DNA from: Oryzomicrobium terrae
GTDB taxonomy: Bacteria > Pseudomonadota > Gammaproteobacteria > Burkholderiales > Rhodocyclaceae
DNA: 64,000 bases
Direction: 5' to 3'
NCBI RefSeq assembly: GCF_008274805.1
Contig: NZ_CP022579.1
Coordinates: 2,418,001-2,482,000, forward strand
Shown: piece after piece, positions 49,525 to 58,547 of the stretch
How the letters are laid out: every line of letters starts with the position of its first letter
How positions within the stretch are numbered: position 1 is the first letter of the stretch
Position numbers and translations under genes: made by a program
Notes under the pieces: generated by a model
What the model saw: the letters and a program-made list of their open reading frames with translations, nothing else
What the model was told of the DNA's origin: nothing
Database searches by the model: none

Positions 49525-49570
49525 ACCTACCCTTAGCCGCACCACCCCTGCCTCGTAAAAGGAGATCGCC

Positions 49571-50497
49571 ATGACTCATCATTCCACCGCGACCCGCACC
49601 GGCGCCCGGGAAAGCGTCAGCCAGCCCCGCCCGGTCGAACGCCTGGTGGCCGGCATGGCCACCTCCGACGGGGCGGGGGTGCGCCTGACCCGGGTGCTGA
49701 CCCAGTCCCTGCAGCGCCGCCTCGACCCCTTCCTGATGCTCGACGCCTTCAAGAGCGACAACCCGGACGACTACCTGGCGGGCTTTCCCGACCACCCCCA
49801 CCGGGGCTTCGAGACCGTCACCTACATGATCGCCGGGCGCATGCGCCACCGCGACAGTGCCGGCCACGAGGGCCTGCTGGAGAACGGCGGAGTGCAGTGG
49901 ATGACCGCCGGCAGCGGCCTGATCCACTCCGAGCTGCCCGAGCAGGAGGACGGCCTGATGGAAGGCTTCCAGCTGTGGATCAACCTGGCCGCCAAGGACA
50001 AGATGACCACGCCCGGCTATCGCGACATCCCCAGCGAGAAGATCCCCGAGCTGACCACCGAGGCCGGTGCCACGGTACGCGTCATCGCCGGGTCCAGCCA
50101 CGGCGTAGCTGGCGCGGTGACCCGGCCGGTGACCGAGCCCCTCTACCTGGACATCCACCTGCCGGAAGGGGCCAGCTTCGCCCAGGCCGTACCGGCCGGT
50201 CACAATGCCTTCCTGTACGTCTACCGGGGCGCCATCACCATCGGCTGCGAGGTCACCACCCCGGTGGAAGTACCGACCCAGCGCATGGCCCTGTTGGGCA
50301 ACTCGCCCGATACCGACGGCGTGGTGTTCACCGCCTCCGGCGGCCCGGCCCGGGTGCTGCTGCTGGCCGGTGCGCCGCTCAACGAGCCGATCGCCCAGTA
50401 CGGCCCCTTTGTCATGAACCAGGAGGCTGAGTTGCACCAGGCCATGCAAGATTATCGGGACGGCAAGTTCGACGGCGGCTACCAGAGCGCTGCCTGA
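49571..50497 (+). CDS. Pirin family protein (first of two)
   Basis: 308 residues, bicupin. The N-terminal cupin keeps the metal ligands: HPHRGF (two His), GLIHSE (His and Glu). Pirins bind iron; some cleave quercetin and others act as redox-linked regulators. The C-terminal cupin (EGASFAQAVPAGHNAFLYVYRGA) lacks those ligands as usual. RBS GGAGA at 49560-49564. It sits between azoR and a second pirin. Confidence 0.92.
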   Translation: MTHHSTATRTGARESVSQPRPVERLVAGMATSDGAGVRLTRVLTQSLQRRLDPFLMLDAFKSDNPDDYLAGFPDHPHRGFETVTYMIAGRMRHRDSAGHEGLLENGGVQWMTAGSGLIHSELPEQEDGLMEGFQLWINLAAKDKMTTPGYRDIPSEKIPELTTEAGATVRVIAGSSHGVAGAVTRPVTEPLYLDIHLPEGASFAQAVPAGHNAFLYVYRGAITIGCEVTTPVEVPTQRMALLGNSPDTDGVVFTASGGPARVLLLAGAPLNEPIAQYGPFVMNQEAELHQAMQDYRDGKFDGGYQSAA

Positions 50498-50580
50498 ACC
50501 CCACATCCCCGGCGGCCGGCGCTCCCGCGCTGCGCCGCCGCTTCCGCCATGCCATGCCCCACGGGGCGAGGAGCCGGATC

Positions 50581-51462
50581 ATGACCCACCCCACAAGCGC
50601 CGAGCGCCGCGTCGCCACCCACTTTCCGGCCAAGGAGGCGCCCCTGGCCGGCATCACCGTGTACCGCGCCCTGCCGCGGCGCGAACTGCGCCGGGTGGGG
50701 CCTTTCGTGTTCCTCGACCACTTCGGCCCCTTCGGCCATGCCGCCGGAGCACCCGACGACGGTACCCCGCCTGCGGACACGGTGGGCGCCCACCCCCACG
50801 CCGGGCTGCAGACCGTCACCTACCTGTTTTCCGGCGCCATCGACCACCGGGATTCCCTCGGTACCGTGCAGCGCATTCACCCGGGCGCCGCCAACTGGAT
50901 GACCGCCGGGGCCGGCATCGTGCACGGCGAATTCCCGGTGGCCGCCCTGGGGCCGCGCCACGGTATCCAGGCCTGGGTCGCCCTGCCTCCGGAGCAGCGC
51001 GGCATCGCCCCAGCCTTCGAGCACGTGGACGCCGAGCGCCTGCCCCATTGGCAGAAAGACGGTGCCACGGTGCGCCTACTCGCCGGCCGGCTCGACGAGC
51101 ACGAGGCCCCGGTGCACACCTACACGCCCCTCACCTACGCCGATATCGCCCTCGATGGCCGCACCACCCTGGCGGTGGAACCCGAACACCAGTTGGCCCT
51201 GTACGTGGCCGAAGGATGCATCACCGTGGCCGGCCCCCAGGGCGAACCGTTCAGCGTGCCCGCCCGTACCCTGGTCCACCTCAGCGACGGCGGCTACCGG
51301 TTGCCCCTGGCGAGCGACGCCCCGGCCCGGCTGATGCTGCTGGGCGGCGCCCCCTTGCCCGAGCCAACGGTAATCTGGTGGAATTTCATCACCGATTCGA
51401 TGGCCAGCGGCAAGGCTCTGCAAGCCCGCTGGGAAGCCGGCGGCTTCCCTCCGCTTCCCTAG
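50581..51462 (+). CDS. Pirin family protein (second of two)
   Basis: 293 residues. Same bicupin layout with [25 protein letters not shown] and metal ligands conserved. It is clearly diverged from the upstream pirin (for example [18 protein letters not shown] at its start), so the pair is an old duplication or a double recruitment, not a recent copy. ATG at 50581 follows GAGGAG; an in-frame ATG at 50554 is less likely. Confidence 0.92.
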   Translation: MTHPTSAERRVATHFPAKEAPLAGITVYRALPRRELRRVGPFVFLDHFGPFGHAAGAPDDGTPPADTVGAHPHAGLQTVTYLFSGAIDHRDSLGTVQRIHPGAANWMTAGAGIVHGEFPVAALGPRHGIQAWVALPPEQRGIAPAFEHVDAERLPHWQKDGATVRLLAGRLDEHEAPVHTYTPLTYADIALDGRTTLAVEPEHQLALYVAEGCITVAGPQGEPFSVPARTLVHLSDGGYRLPLASDAPARLMLLGGAPLPEPTVIWWNFITDSMASGKALQARWEAGGFPPLP

Positions 51463-51535
51463 TGCTGCGCTTGCCCGGCCCCAGCTACCCGCGCCACGCC
51501 CCGCTTCTCCCCTCTTCCAACCCACAGGACCCACC

Positions 51536-52129
51536 ATGTCCCACGCCCCGCTCAACGACAACGCTTTGGCCCAGCTGTTTACCGAGGCCCGCACCTTCAA
51601 CCGTTTTTCCGATCGCCCGGTCAGCGACGAGACCATCCGCCAGCTCCACGAAAACCTGAAGTGGGGCCCCACCTCCATGAACACCCAGCCGGCCCGCTTC
51701 GTCTTCGTGCGCTCGGCCGAAGCCAAGGCCAAGCTGATCCCGACCCTGTCGCCGGGCAACCAGGAAAAGACCCAGGCCGCCCCTCTGACCGTGATCGTCG
51801 CCTGGGACACCCGCTTCTTCGACGAGCTGCCCACCCAGTTCCGCGCCTACGACGCCAAGCCCCTGTTCGAAGGCAACGCCGACCTGGCCCAGGCCACCGC
51901 CTTCCGCAACAGCACCCTGCAAGGGGCCTATCTGATCCTGGCCGCCCGCGCCCTGGGTCTCGATAGTGGTGCCATGTCCGGCTTCGACGCCGACAAGCTC
52001 AACGCCGCCTTCTTCCCCGACGGCAAGTGGAAAGCCAACTTCCTCATCAACATCGGCTACGGCGACCCCGCCGGCAACTACCCCCGCGGCCCGCGCCTGG
52101 CGTTTGAGGATGTGGTCCGGGTGATCTAA
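51536..52129 (+). CDS. rutE: Nitroreductase family protein, malonic semialdehyde reductase RutE-like
   Basis: 197 residues. FMN-dependent nitroreductase fold: [41 protein letters not shown] at the start and [35 protein letters not shown] towards the end match the RutE/HadB group. RutE reduces malonic semialdehyde in pyrimidine breakdown, but no other rut gene is near. With azoR and pirins it may instead reduce quinones or nitro compounds. The symbol reflects similarity only. Confidence 0.85.
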   Translation: MSHAPLNDNALAQLFTEARTFNRFSDRPVSDETIRQLHENLKWGPTSMNTQPARFVFVRSAEAKAKLIPTLSPGNQEKTQAAPLTVIVAWDTRFFDELPTQFRAYDAKPLFEGNADLAQATAFRNSTLQGAYLILAARALGLDSGAMSGFDADKLNAAFFPDGKWKANFLINIGYGDPAGNYPRGPRLAFEDVVRVI

Positions 52130-52168
52130 CCCCAAACCGGCAACGCCGGGTTGAGATCGACGCCTGAT

Positions 52169-52205
52169 GGGCATTTCCTGATTTTTTCAGGGGATGCCCT
52201 TTTTT
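52169..52205 (+). terminator. Terminator of the azoR-pirin-pirin-rutE operon
   Basis: A 13-bp stem with two G-U pairs (52169-52181 and 52187-52199, loop TTTTT) followed by TTTTTT. Confidence 0.88.
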
Positions 52206-52251
52206 CGTCACCTCCGCCAAACGCCATATAACCAAGGTAATTACAGACTTT

Positions 52252-52269
52252 TGTCATATTGAAATGACA
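52252..52269. promoter_or_regulatory. Dyad TGTCAT-N6-ATGACA over the autotransporter -35 box
   Basis: Perfect 6-6-6 inverted repeat in an AT-rich patch. Its centre lies on the -35 hexamer of the promoter at 52259-52287. The half TTGTCATATT resembles one PhoB half-site, but the halves are inverted whereas Pho boxes are direct repeats. Confidence 0.6.
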
Positions 52270-52287
52270 TAAACCCAGGGTTATAAA
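52259..52287 (+). promoter_or_regulatory. Sigma-70 promoter of the autotransporter gene
   Basis: TTGAAA (52259-52264) and TATAAA (52282-52287) with the ideal 17-bp spacing. The start would lie about 28 nt before the gene. One of the best consensus promoters in the window. Confidence 0.75.
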
Positions 52288-52321
52288 CGCCCCTTTTTTC
52301 TCGCAAGGAGAAGAGGCGCTT

Positions 52322-54355
52322 ATGCCATTTGGGAAAAGCAAAAAACGATTCACGAGCACCCCCACTCGGATCGCTATTCTTTTGGCCTGGGTCGGAACAC
52401 CTTGTTTCGCCGCCGGCTTCAGCCTGATCACGCCCCCGCCGGACTACACAGGCGCCTCCATAGCAGGAATGTCCGGGGATGGATCGGTGCTGGTTGGCAC
52501 GTCGTCAGACATGTTTGACAGCCCTAGGGCTACGCTATGGCGCAATTTTGGTACCAGCCCCACCCTTTTGCCGCCTACGGAAAGCGAGGCTGCGGCCGTA
52601 TCCGCCGACGGCAGGGTAGTCGTCGGGACAACCTATGTGGATGGTGTCACCAGAGCATGGCGCTGGAACAACGACAGCATTCAAGACCTTGACCCGCTAG
52701 GCACCGACCCCAATAGCCGCGCCCTTGGCCTGTCTTCCGATGGCCGCTATACCGCCGGCAGCAGCACCAACTACGCACGAAGCCTGACGCGTGCCGTTCT
52801 CTGGGACGGCTCCGCCCCACCCCGAGACCTGAGCCTAGCCGTCGCCCCCCTGCTGCCAGGCATGGATGTCAGCGAGGCCGTTGCCGTCTCCACCAACGGC
52901 CGCGTCGTCGCCGGCAATGCATCGGCGTTCGCTGCGCGGGGCTTCGTCTGGCGCGATGATGGGAGCCCTACCGGCAACGCCACGCTGCTGGCCCTCCCGG
53001 TAGGCTACACCGACAACAAGGTCGTCGGCATGTCCTGGGACGGCACGATCGTAGCGGGCAACCTTGCCCCCGACACCGCCAGTTCCCAAGCGACCTACTG
53101 GACGACCGCCGACAACGTCGCCCATCCCTTGGGCACCCTGCCCGGCGCCTTATCCAGCCAAGCGACAGCGATCTCCGGTGACGGCAAGGTCATCATCGGC
53201 GAAAGCGGCTCCAGGGCCTTTCGCTGGACCCAGGCCACCAGCATGCAGTCGGTCGCCCAGTGGCTTGCCGGGGCCGGTGTCAGCGTGCCGGCGGGGACCC
53301 AATTGCAACGCGCCACGGCCACCAACCAGGACGGCTCGGTGATTGCCGGCGCGGGTATGGCGAGCGACGAATCTCCCCTCACCTGGCTAGCCCGGATCAG
53401 CCCCATCGGCAGCGGGCTGCTATCCGACCTCAACGCCTACAACGCCACCTTACGCGAAGCCGCCAGCAAGACCCCTCACCCGGTTAGCGCCGCCAACAAC
53501 CTGGCGCTCGGCGGCGCCCATCACCGCTCCCTGCTCGATTCCGGCCTGGCCGTCATTCAAAATGGCGCCTGCGCCTGGGCCACCACCGATGCCGCCCACC
53601 ACAACGCTTCCAACAGTTCCATGAACCTGGCGGAGGCCGGGGTCTGCAAGGACATCGGCGCCACCCGCCTCGGTATCGGCGTCGGCCAGGCCTGGGCGCG
53701 CCAGGGCTGGAGCCTGGGCGGCGGCGCCCGCTACAACGGCCAGTACGTGTTGGCCGAAGTGGCCTCGAACCTGGGGCGCGGCATCGAGGTCAGCCTACTC
53801 GGCTACTACGGCCGCTTCGCTGCCAACCTGCGACGCAACTATCAAAACGGCGCCGCCATCGATACCTCCCGCGGCACATCGGACGCCACCTCCACTTCCC
53901 TGCGCCTGCGTACCGACTGGAAGGATGCCTTCGCCCTGGCCACCACCCGCTTTTCGCCCTACGCCGCCTACACCTGGATGGATACCCGGCTGGACCGCTA
54001 CACCGAAACGGGCGGCGGCTTCCCGGCCCGCTTCGCCGCCACCACCCAGCGCAGCCAGGATCTTCGCCTCGGTCTAGCGACCAACACGCCGCTGGCGGCA
54101 AGCACCGACCTGCGCGTCGCCGCCGAAGCCATCCATCGCATCGACGAAACCTTGAGCGGCACGTCGAGCGAAGTGATCGGACTGTGGAATTTCACGGTGC
54201 CCGGGCAAAAAGCGAAACAAAACTGGACCCGCCTGCTGGTGGACCTGGACCACCGCATCGGCAAGTCCTCCCTCATCAACCTCAGCGCCACCGCCGCTAC
54301 CTCTGGCGGCGATGCTTCCTGGGGGGCCTCCCTGGGCTACCGCATGGCGTTCTGA
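52322..54355 (+). CDS. HAF-repeat autotransporter (type Va-like)
   Basis: 677 residues. Signal peptide (RIAILLAWVGTPCFAAG, cleavage near residue 30), then a passenger with about six HAF-like repeats of the pattern AxSxDGxVxxG...A..W (for example AVSADGRVVVG, GLSSDGRYTAGSS, GMSWDGTIVAGN, AISGDGKVIIG) covering residues 45-350. The C-terminal about 280 residues form an autotransporter barrel ending in the expected aromatic (YRMAF). The repeats may fold as a beta-propeller. Function unknown; display on the cell surface is likely. AAGGAG precedes the ATG. It stands alone between two terminators. Confidence 0.85.
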   Translation: MPFGKSKKRFTSTPTRIAILLAWVGTPCFAAGFSLITPPPDYTGASIAGMSGDGSVLVGTSSDMFDSPRATLWRNFGTSPTLLPPTESEAAAVSADGRVVVGTTYVDGVTRAWRWNNDSIQDLDPLGTDPNSRALGLSSDGRYTAGSSTNYARSLTRAVLWDGSAPPRDLSLAVAPLLPGMDVSEAVAVSTNGRVVAGNASAFAARGFVWRDDGSPTGNATLLALPVGYTDNKVVGMSWDGTIVAGNLAPDTASSQATYWTTADNVAHPLGTLPGALSSQATAISGDGKVIIGESGSRAFRWTQATSMQSVAQWLAGAGVSVPAGTQLQRATATNQDGSVIAGAGMASDESPLTWLARISPIGSGLLSDLNAYNATLREAASKTPHPVSAANNLALGGAHHRSLLDSGLAVIQNGACAWATTDAAHHNASNSSMNLAEAGVCKDIGATRLGIGVGQAWARQGWSLGGGARYNGQYVLAEVASNLGRGIEVSLLGYYGRFAANLRRNYQNGAAIDTSRGTSDATSTSLRLRTDWKDAFALATTRFSPYAAYTWMDTRLDRYTETGGGFPARFAATTQRSQDLRLGLATNTPLAASTDLRVAAEAIHRIDETLSGTSSEVIGLWNFTVPGQKAKQNWTRLLVDLDHRIGKSSLINLSATAATSGGDASWGASLGYRMAF

Positions 54356-54370
54356 TCCGCCCCCCGAACC

Positions 54371-54411
54371 AACGCCCCAGCCTGGCAAAATTTCCGGGAT
54401 GGGGCGTTTTT
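54371..54411 (+). terminator. Terminator of the autotransporter gene
   Basis: AACGCCCCA (54371-54379) pairs with TGGGGCGTT (54400-54408), with an inner CCTGG/CCGGG stem, followed by TTTC. It lies 16 bp past the stop. Confidence 0.82.
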
Positions 54412-54452
54412 CGTTAAGGTCCGGGCTTCGCCTTCAAATCGATTCCATCGCC

Positions 54453-54686
54453 ATGCCCTTCCCCGCCGCCGAACGTGCCGCCCTTCTGGCTTTGAAAGGA
54501 ATTGGCCCCACCGTGGTCGCCCGCTTCGAGCAGATGGGCTACGACTCCCTGGCCGCCCTGTCCACCGCCGATGCCGACGAAATCCTGGCCCGGGGCGCCC
54601 ACCTCACTGGCTCCTCCTGCTGGCGCAACAGTCCCCAGGCCCGCGCCGCCATCGCGGCGGCTCTGGACCTGGCGCGACAGGGCTGA
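54453..54686 (+). CDS. Small helix-hairpin-helix protein
   Basis: 77 residues. A helix-hairpin-helix motif (LLALKGIGPTVVARFEQMGYDSLAAL, residues 11-36) typical of sequence-independent DNA binding, then a second helical half with ILARGAHLTGSSCWRNSPQARAAIAAAL. Stand-alone proteins of this type resemble the HhH 'Cdd1/pathogenicity locus' domain. No catalytic site. ATG at 54453 is used; the frame opens at 54312 over the terminator. Function unknown. Confidence 0.7.
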   Translation: MPFPAAERAALLALKGIGPTVVARFEQMGYDSLAALSTADADEILARGAHLTGSSCWRNSPQARAAIAAALDLARQG

Positions 54687-54798
54687 TTCCGGCGGCTGTC
54701 CCCAGTTTTGGTGGACAAGCCTGTGGACAATCCCGATTCTTCCTTTTGCCTCATGCACATGACGGCGCGCTGAAAAAAGCGGCACGCCCCCGACAGTC

Positions 54799-55467
54799 AT
54801 GACCTATCGCCTCGTCCTGTTCGACTTCGACGGCACCCTGGCCGATTCCCTGCCCTTCTTCGTCGCGGTCTTCAACCAGATTGCCGACCGGCACCGCTTC
54901 GCCCGCATCGACCCGGCCGAGGTGCCGGCCCTGCGCCACCTGGATGCCCGGCAGATGATGGCCCGGGTGGGCATGCCGCGCTGGAAGCTGCCCTTCGTCG
55001 CCCGCAGCTTCCTCGCCCTGATGCGCCGCAGCCCGGAACGGATTCCGCTCTTTCCCGGCATTCCGGACGCCCTCCGGCGACTGGCCGAGGACGGCACGGC
55101 GCTGGGCATCGTCACCTCCAACGCCGAGGACAACGTGCGCGCCATCCTCGGCCCCGGCCTTGCCGGGCTGTTCCAGCACTACGAATGCGGCGCCTCGATC
55201 CTCGGCAAGCGTCGCCGCCTATCGCGGGCGCTACGCCGGGCCGGGGTCGCGCCCCACCAGGCCCTGTACGTGGGCGACCAGGCCACCGACCTGGAGGCGG
55301 CCCGATCCGCCGGCCTGGCCTTCGCTGCCGTGGGCTGGGGCTACGGCGACCTGGCCGCGTTGACCGCCCTGAGGCCGGACCACGCCCTGAACTCGGTGGA
55401 AGCGCTGGGCCGGCTGGGCATGGCGGCGCCTCTCAATTCCCCCCATCCGCGCCCGATCGAGCAGTAG
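54799..55467 (+). CDS. HAD family hydrolase
   Basis: 222 residues, HAD-IA. Motif I is VLFDFDGTLADSLPFF, motif II is IVTSNAEDN, the lysine is in GKRRRLSRAL, and motif IV is YVGDQATDLEAARSAG. A helical cap lies at about residues 15-85. It resembles phosphoglycolate phosphatase-like proteins, but the substrate is unknown. A proline-rich tail of about 12 residues ends the protein. It stands alone upstream of the ABC exporter operon. Confidence 0.85.
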   Translation: MTYRLVLFDFDGTLADSLPFFVAVFNQIADRHRFARIDPAEVPALRHLDARQMMARVGMPRWKLPFVARSFLALMRRSPERIPLFPGIPDALRRLAEDGTALGIVTSNAEDNVRAILGPGLAGLFQHYECGASILGKRRRLSRALRRAGVAPHQALYVGDQATDLEAARSAGLAFAAVGWGYGDLAALTALRPDHALNSVEALGRLGMAAPLNSPHPRPIEQ

Positions 55468-55574
55468 GGGCGGCGCGAACCAAGGCCTCAAGCCGCCGTC
55501 AGACGGATGGAATAGAGTAATACCGGTTTTCCCGCTCACGGCCGCCCCACGGCCGGCACCCGAGGGAGTTAGCC

Positions 55575-56564
55575 ATGGCGCTCGCACCACGGAAAAAAAT
55601 CCTCATTCTGGGCACTATTCTCGCCCTGATCGCGCTCGCCGCCACCCAGTGGCGCCCCCTGCTGGACTGGCTCGAAGGCCGCAACGGCACCGGCACCCTG
55701 GTGCTGTCCGGCAACATCGAGGCCCACGAAAGCGTGCTCGGCTTCAAGACGGTGCAATCGCGCATCGTCGAGCTGCCCTTCAACGAAGGCCAATGGGTCA
55801 AGCAGGGCACCGTGGTAGCCCGGGCCGACGACAGCGACTACGCCCAACAGGTGGCGGTGGCCGAGGCCGGCCTGGCCGTGCAGCAGCGCCAGCACGACTC
55901 CGCCTTGCAGAACCGGGAAGCGGCCCTGCGCACCGTGAACGCCGACGAGGCGGAACTGGCCCTGCGCCAGGCCGACCTGCGGCGCAACCGGGATCTGCGC
56001 CAGAAGGATTTCGTGTCCGCCGCCGCCCTGGATCAGGCCGAGGCTGCCTACAAGCAGGCCGAGGCGGTGCTGGCCCGGGACCGGGCCCTGGCCGCCGCGG
56101 CGGAACGCAACGTACTCGTAGCCGAGGCCGGCATCCGCAGCGCCGAGGAAAGCGCCCGGCTGGCCCGCATCGTGCGGGGCTACGCCACCCTCGCCGCACC
56201 CTTCGACGGCGTGATCACCACCCGCCAGGCCGAGCTGGGCGAGATCGTGGTGCCCGGCACCCCGGTCATCACCATCGCCGACCTGGACCACGTCTGGCTG
56301 CGCGCCTACCTGAACGAGACCGACCTGAGCAAGGCGCGCCTGGGCCAGGAGGTGACGGTCACCGCCGACAGCTACCCGGGCAAGCGCTACCGGGGGCGCC
56401 TGTCCTTCATCGCCGACAAGGCCGAGTTCACCCCCAAGAGCGTGGAAACCCACGCCGAGCGAGTGACCCTGGTGTACCGGGTCAAGATCGACATCGACAA
56501 CCCGAGCCACGAGCTGGTGCCAGGCATGCCGGCGGACGCCGCCCTGGCGCTTGCCCCGCGCTGA
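55575..56564 (+). CDS. ybhG: HlyD-family periplasmic adaptor of an ABC exporter (YbhG-like)
   Basis: 329 residues. One N-terminal membrane helix (ILILGTILALIALAATQWRPLL), a lipoyl/barrel-sandwich half (GNIEAHESVLGFKTVQSRIVELPFNEGQWVKQGTVVARADD), a long coiled-coil hairpin of Ala, Glu, Arg and Gln (about 90-190) and the second half (ATLAAPFDGVITTRQAELGEIVVPGTPVITIADL). It would join the inner-membrane pump to an outer membrane channel such as TolC; no channel gene is in the window. First gene of the exporter operon. Confidence 0.9.
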   Translation: MALAPRKKILILGTILALIALAATQWRPLLDWLEGRNGTGTLVLSGNIEAHESVLGFKTVQSRIVELPFNEGQWVKQGTVVARADDSDYAQQVAVAEAGLAVQQRQHDSALQNREAALRTVNADEAELALRQADLRRNRDLRQKDFVSAAALDQAEAAYKQAEAVLARDRALAAAAERNVLVAEAGIRSAEESARLARIVRGYATLAAPFDGVITTRQAELGEIVVPGTPVITIADLDHVWLRAYLNETDLSKARLGQEVTVTADSYPGKRYRGRLSFIADKAEFTPKSVETHAERVTLVYRVKIDIDNPSHELVPGMPADAALALAPR

Positions 56565-56595
56565 GCGCCGGCCCCACGGCAACGAAGGAAACGGG

Positions 56596-57534
56596 ATGAG
56601 CACCGGCGCCCCCATCGTCGAAGCCCGGGAAGTGAGCAAGCGCTTCGGCGCCCTCGTCGCCGTGGATCGGCTGAGCTTTGCCGTCCAGCCCGGCGAAATC
56701 TTCGGCCTGGTCGGCCCCGACGGCGCCGGCAAGACCACCACCATGCGCATGCTGGCCGGGGTGATGCGCCCCGACGGCGGCCGGATCGTGGCCGACGGGG
56801 TGGACGTGCTGGCCGACCCGGAGCGGGCCAAGCGCCACATCAGCTACATGCCCCAGCGTTTCGGCCTCTACGAGGACCTGACGGTGGACGAGAACATCCG
56901 CTTCTACGCCGACCTGTTCGACGTGCCCCGGAACCTGCGCGAGACCCGGGCCGCCGCCATGCTCGCCGCCTCGGACATGCTGCCCTTCCGCAAACGCCTG
57001 GCGGGCCAGCTCTCGGGCGGCATGAAGCAGAAGCTGGGGCTCACCTGCGCCCTGGTGCACACCCCCAAGGTGGTGCTGCTCGACGAGCCCACCACCGGGG
57101 TCGATCCCCTGTCGCGGCGCGAGTTCTGGCAGATTCTCTACGGTCTGCGCGCCGAGGGCGTGGCCCTGGTCATTTCCACCGCCTACCTGGACGAGGCCGA
57201 GCGCTGCGACCGGCTGGCCCTGCTCCACGGCGGGCGCATGGTCCATTGCGACACCCCGGCCGGCCTCAAGGCGCGCATGCCCGGGGCCATGCTCGAAGTG
57301 GTCAGCCCGGAGCCGCGCCGCGCCCGGGACGCCCTGGCCGGGCAACCCGGGGTGCGCGGCGTGCTGCTGATCGGCATCGGCCTGCACGTGCATGTGGACG
57401 ACCCCGCCCGACGCGCCGGACTCGCCGCCGCCCTGGCCGCCGCCGGGGTGCCGGTGAGCGAGATCGCCGAAGTGGCGCCGAGCATCGAGGACCTGTTCGT
57501 CGCCCTGCTCGGCGACGCGGAGGGGCCGGCATGA
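56596..57534 (+). CDS. ABC exporter ATP-binding protein (first ATPase, YbhF N-half-like)
   Basis: 312 residues. Walker A is GPDGAGKTTT, with Asp in place of the usual Asn; the signature is LSGGMKQKLGL; Walker B is VVLLDEPTTGVDP. A C-terminal domain of about 80 residues follows (after DTPAGLKARMP). RBS GAAGGAA precedes ATG at 56596. Its stop overlaps the second ATPase start. In E. coli YbhF both ATPase halves are in one chain; here they are separate. Confidence 0.93.
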   Translation: MSTGAPIVEAREVSKRFGALVAVDRLSFAVQPGEIFGLVGPDGAGKTTTMRMLAGVMRPDGGRIVADGVDVLADPERAKRHISYMPQRFGLYEDLTVDENIRFYADLFDVPRNLRETRAAAMLAASDMLPFRKRLAGQLSGGMKQKLGLTCALVHTPKVVLLDEPTTGVDPLSRREFWQILYGLRAEGVALVISTAYLDEAERCDRLALLHGGRMVHCDTPAGLKARMPGAMLEVVSPEPRRARDALAGQPGVRGVLLIGIGLHVHVDDPARRAGLAAALAAAGVPVSEIAEVAPSIEDLFVALLGDAEGPA

Positions 57535-58547
57535 GTACCCCGGACGCCGTTCTTGCCACCGCCCCCGCCGGCCCCGCCATTGCCGTGGACGGCCTGACCA
57601 AGCGCTTCGGTGCCTTCACCGCCCTGGACGGCGTCACCTTCGCCGCCGGGCAGGGCGAGATCATGGGCTTTCTCGGCCCCAACGGGGCGGGCAAGTCCAC
57701 CCTCATCCGCATCCTCTGCGGCCTGCTCCACCCCAGCGCCGGGCAAGCCCGGGTGGCGGGCATTGACGTGACCCGGCAGCCCGAGGCGGTGCGCGCCCGC
57801 ATCGGCTACATGTCGCAGAAGTTCTCCCTCTACGGCGACCTGAGCGTGGTGGAGAACCTGCGCTTCTTCGCCGGCATCTACAGCGTGCCCCGCGCCGAGA
57901 TGGCTGAGCGCATCGCCTACGCCGTGGCCATGGCCGGCCTAGGGGGCCAGGAGAACACCCTGGTGGCCAACCTGGCCGGGGGCTGGAAGCAGCGCCTGGC
58001 CCTGGGCGCGGCGATCCTGCACCGGCCGCCGGTGCTGTTCCTCGACGAGCCCACCTCCGGGGTGGACCCGGAATCCCGGCGGCGCTTCTGGGAGCTGATT
58101 CATACCCTGAGCGGCGACGGAGTGACGGTGCTGGTGTCCACCCACTACATGGACGAGGCCGAGTACTGCCACCGCATCGCCCTGATCGCTCGGGGCCGGC
58201 TGATCGCCCTGGGCACGCCCCTGGAGATCAAGCGCGGCAGCCTGTCCGGCGAGCTGCTGGCCCTGGACTGCGCCGACGTGGGCCGGGCCCTTCCCCTGGT
58301 CCAGGGCGCCGCCGGGGTGCGGGACGCGGCCCTGTTCGGCAGCCGCCTCCACGTCACGGTGGACGCCGCCGCCCGGCGCGGCCCGGAGCTGGAAGCCCTG
58401 CTCGCCGCCCAGGGCATCGCCGGCGCCGTGGCCCGGCCCATCGCCCCCACCATGGAGGACAGCTTCGTCAGCCTGGTGGGCAAGGCGGCGGCAGAAGGCA
58501 AAGCCGACCCGGCGGGCGCGGCCGGGGCAGCGGGAGCGCGACCATGA
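57531..58547 (+). CDS. ABC exporter ATP-binding protein (second ATPase, YbhF C-half-like)
   Basis: 338 residues. Walker A is GPNGAGKSTL, Walker B is VLFLDEPTSGVDP, but the signature loop reads LAGGWKQRLALG instead of LSGGQ. This departs from consensus and could make one ATP site less active. The ATGA overlap sets the start. The Ala/Gly-rich C-terminal tail (GKADPAGAAGAAGARP) looks like a linker remnant. Confidence 0.93.
   Translation: MSTPDAVLATAPAGPAIAVDGLTKRFGAFTALDGVTFAAGQGEIMGFLGPNGAGKSTLIRILCGLLHPSAGQARVAGIDVTRQPEAVRARIGYMSQKFSLYGDLSVVENLRFFAGIYSVPRAEMAERIAYAVAMAGLGGQENTLVANLAGGWKQRLALGAAILHRPPVLFLDEPTSGVDPESRRRFWELIHTLSGDGVTVLVSTHYMDEAEYCHRIALIARGRLIALGTPLEIKRGSLSGELLALDCADVGRALPLVQGAAGVRDAALFGSRLHVTVDAAARRGPELEALLAAQGIAGAVARPIAPTMEDSFVSLVGKAAAEGKADPAGAAGAAGARP

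Noticed and set aside
52252-52269. A standard Pho box upstream of the autotransporter
   Set aside because: Only one half-site resembles CTGTCAT and the second half is inverted, not a direct repeat; recorded as a dyad of unknown binder.
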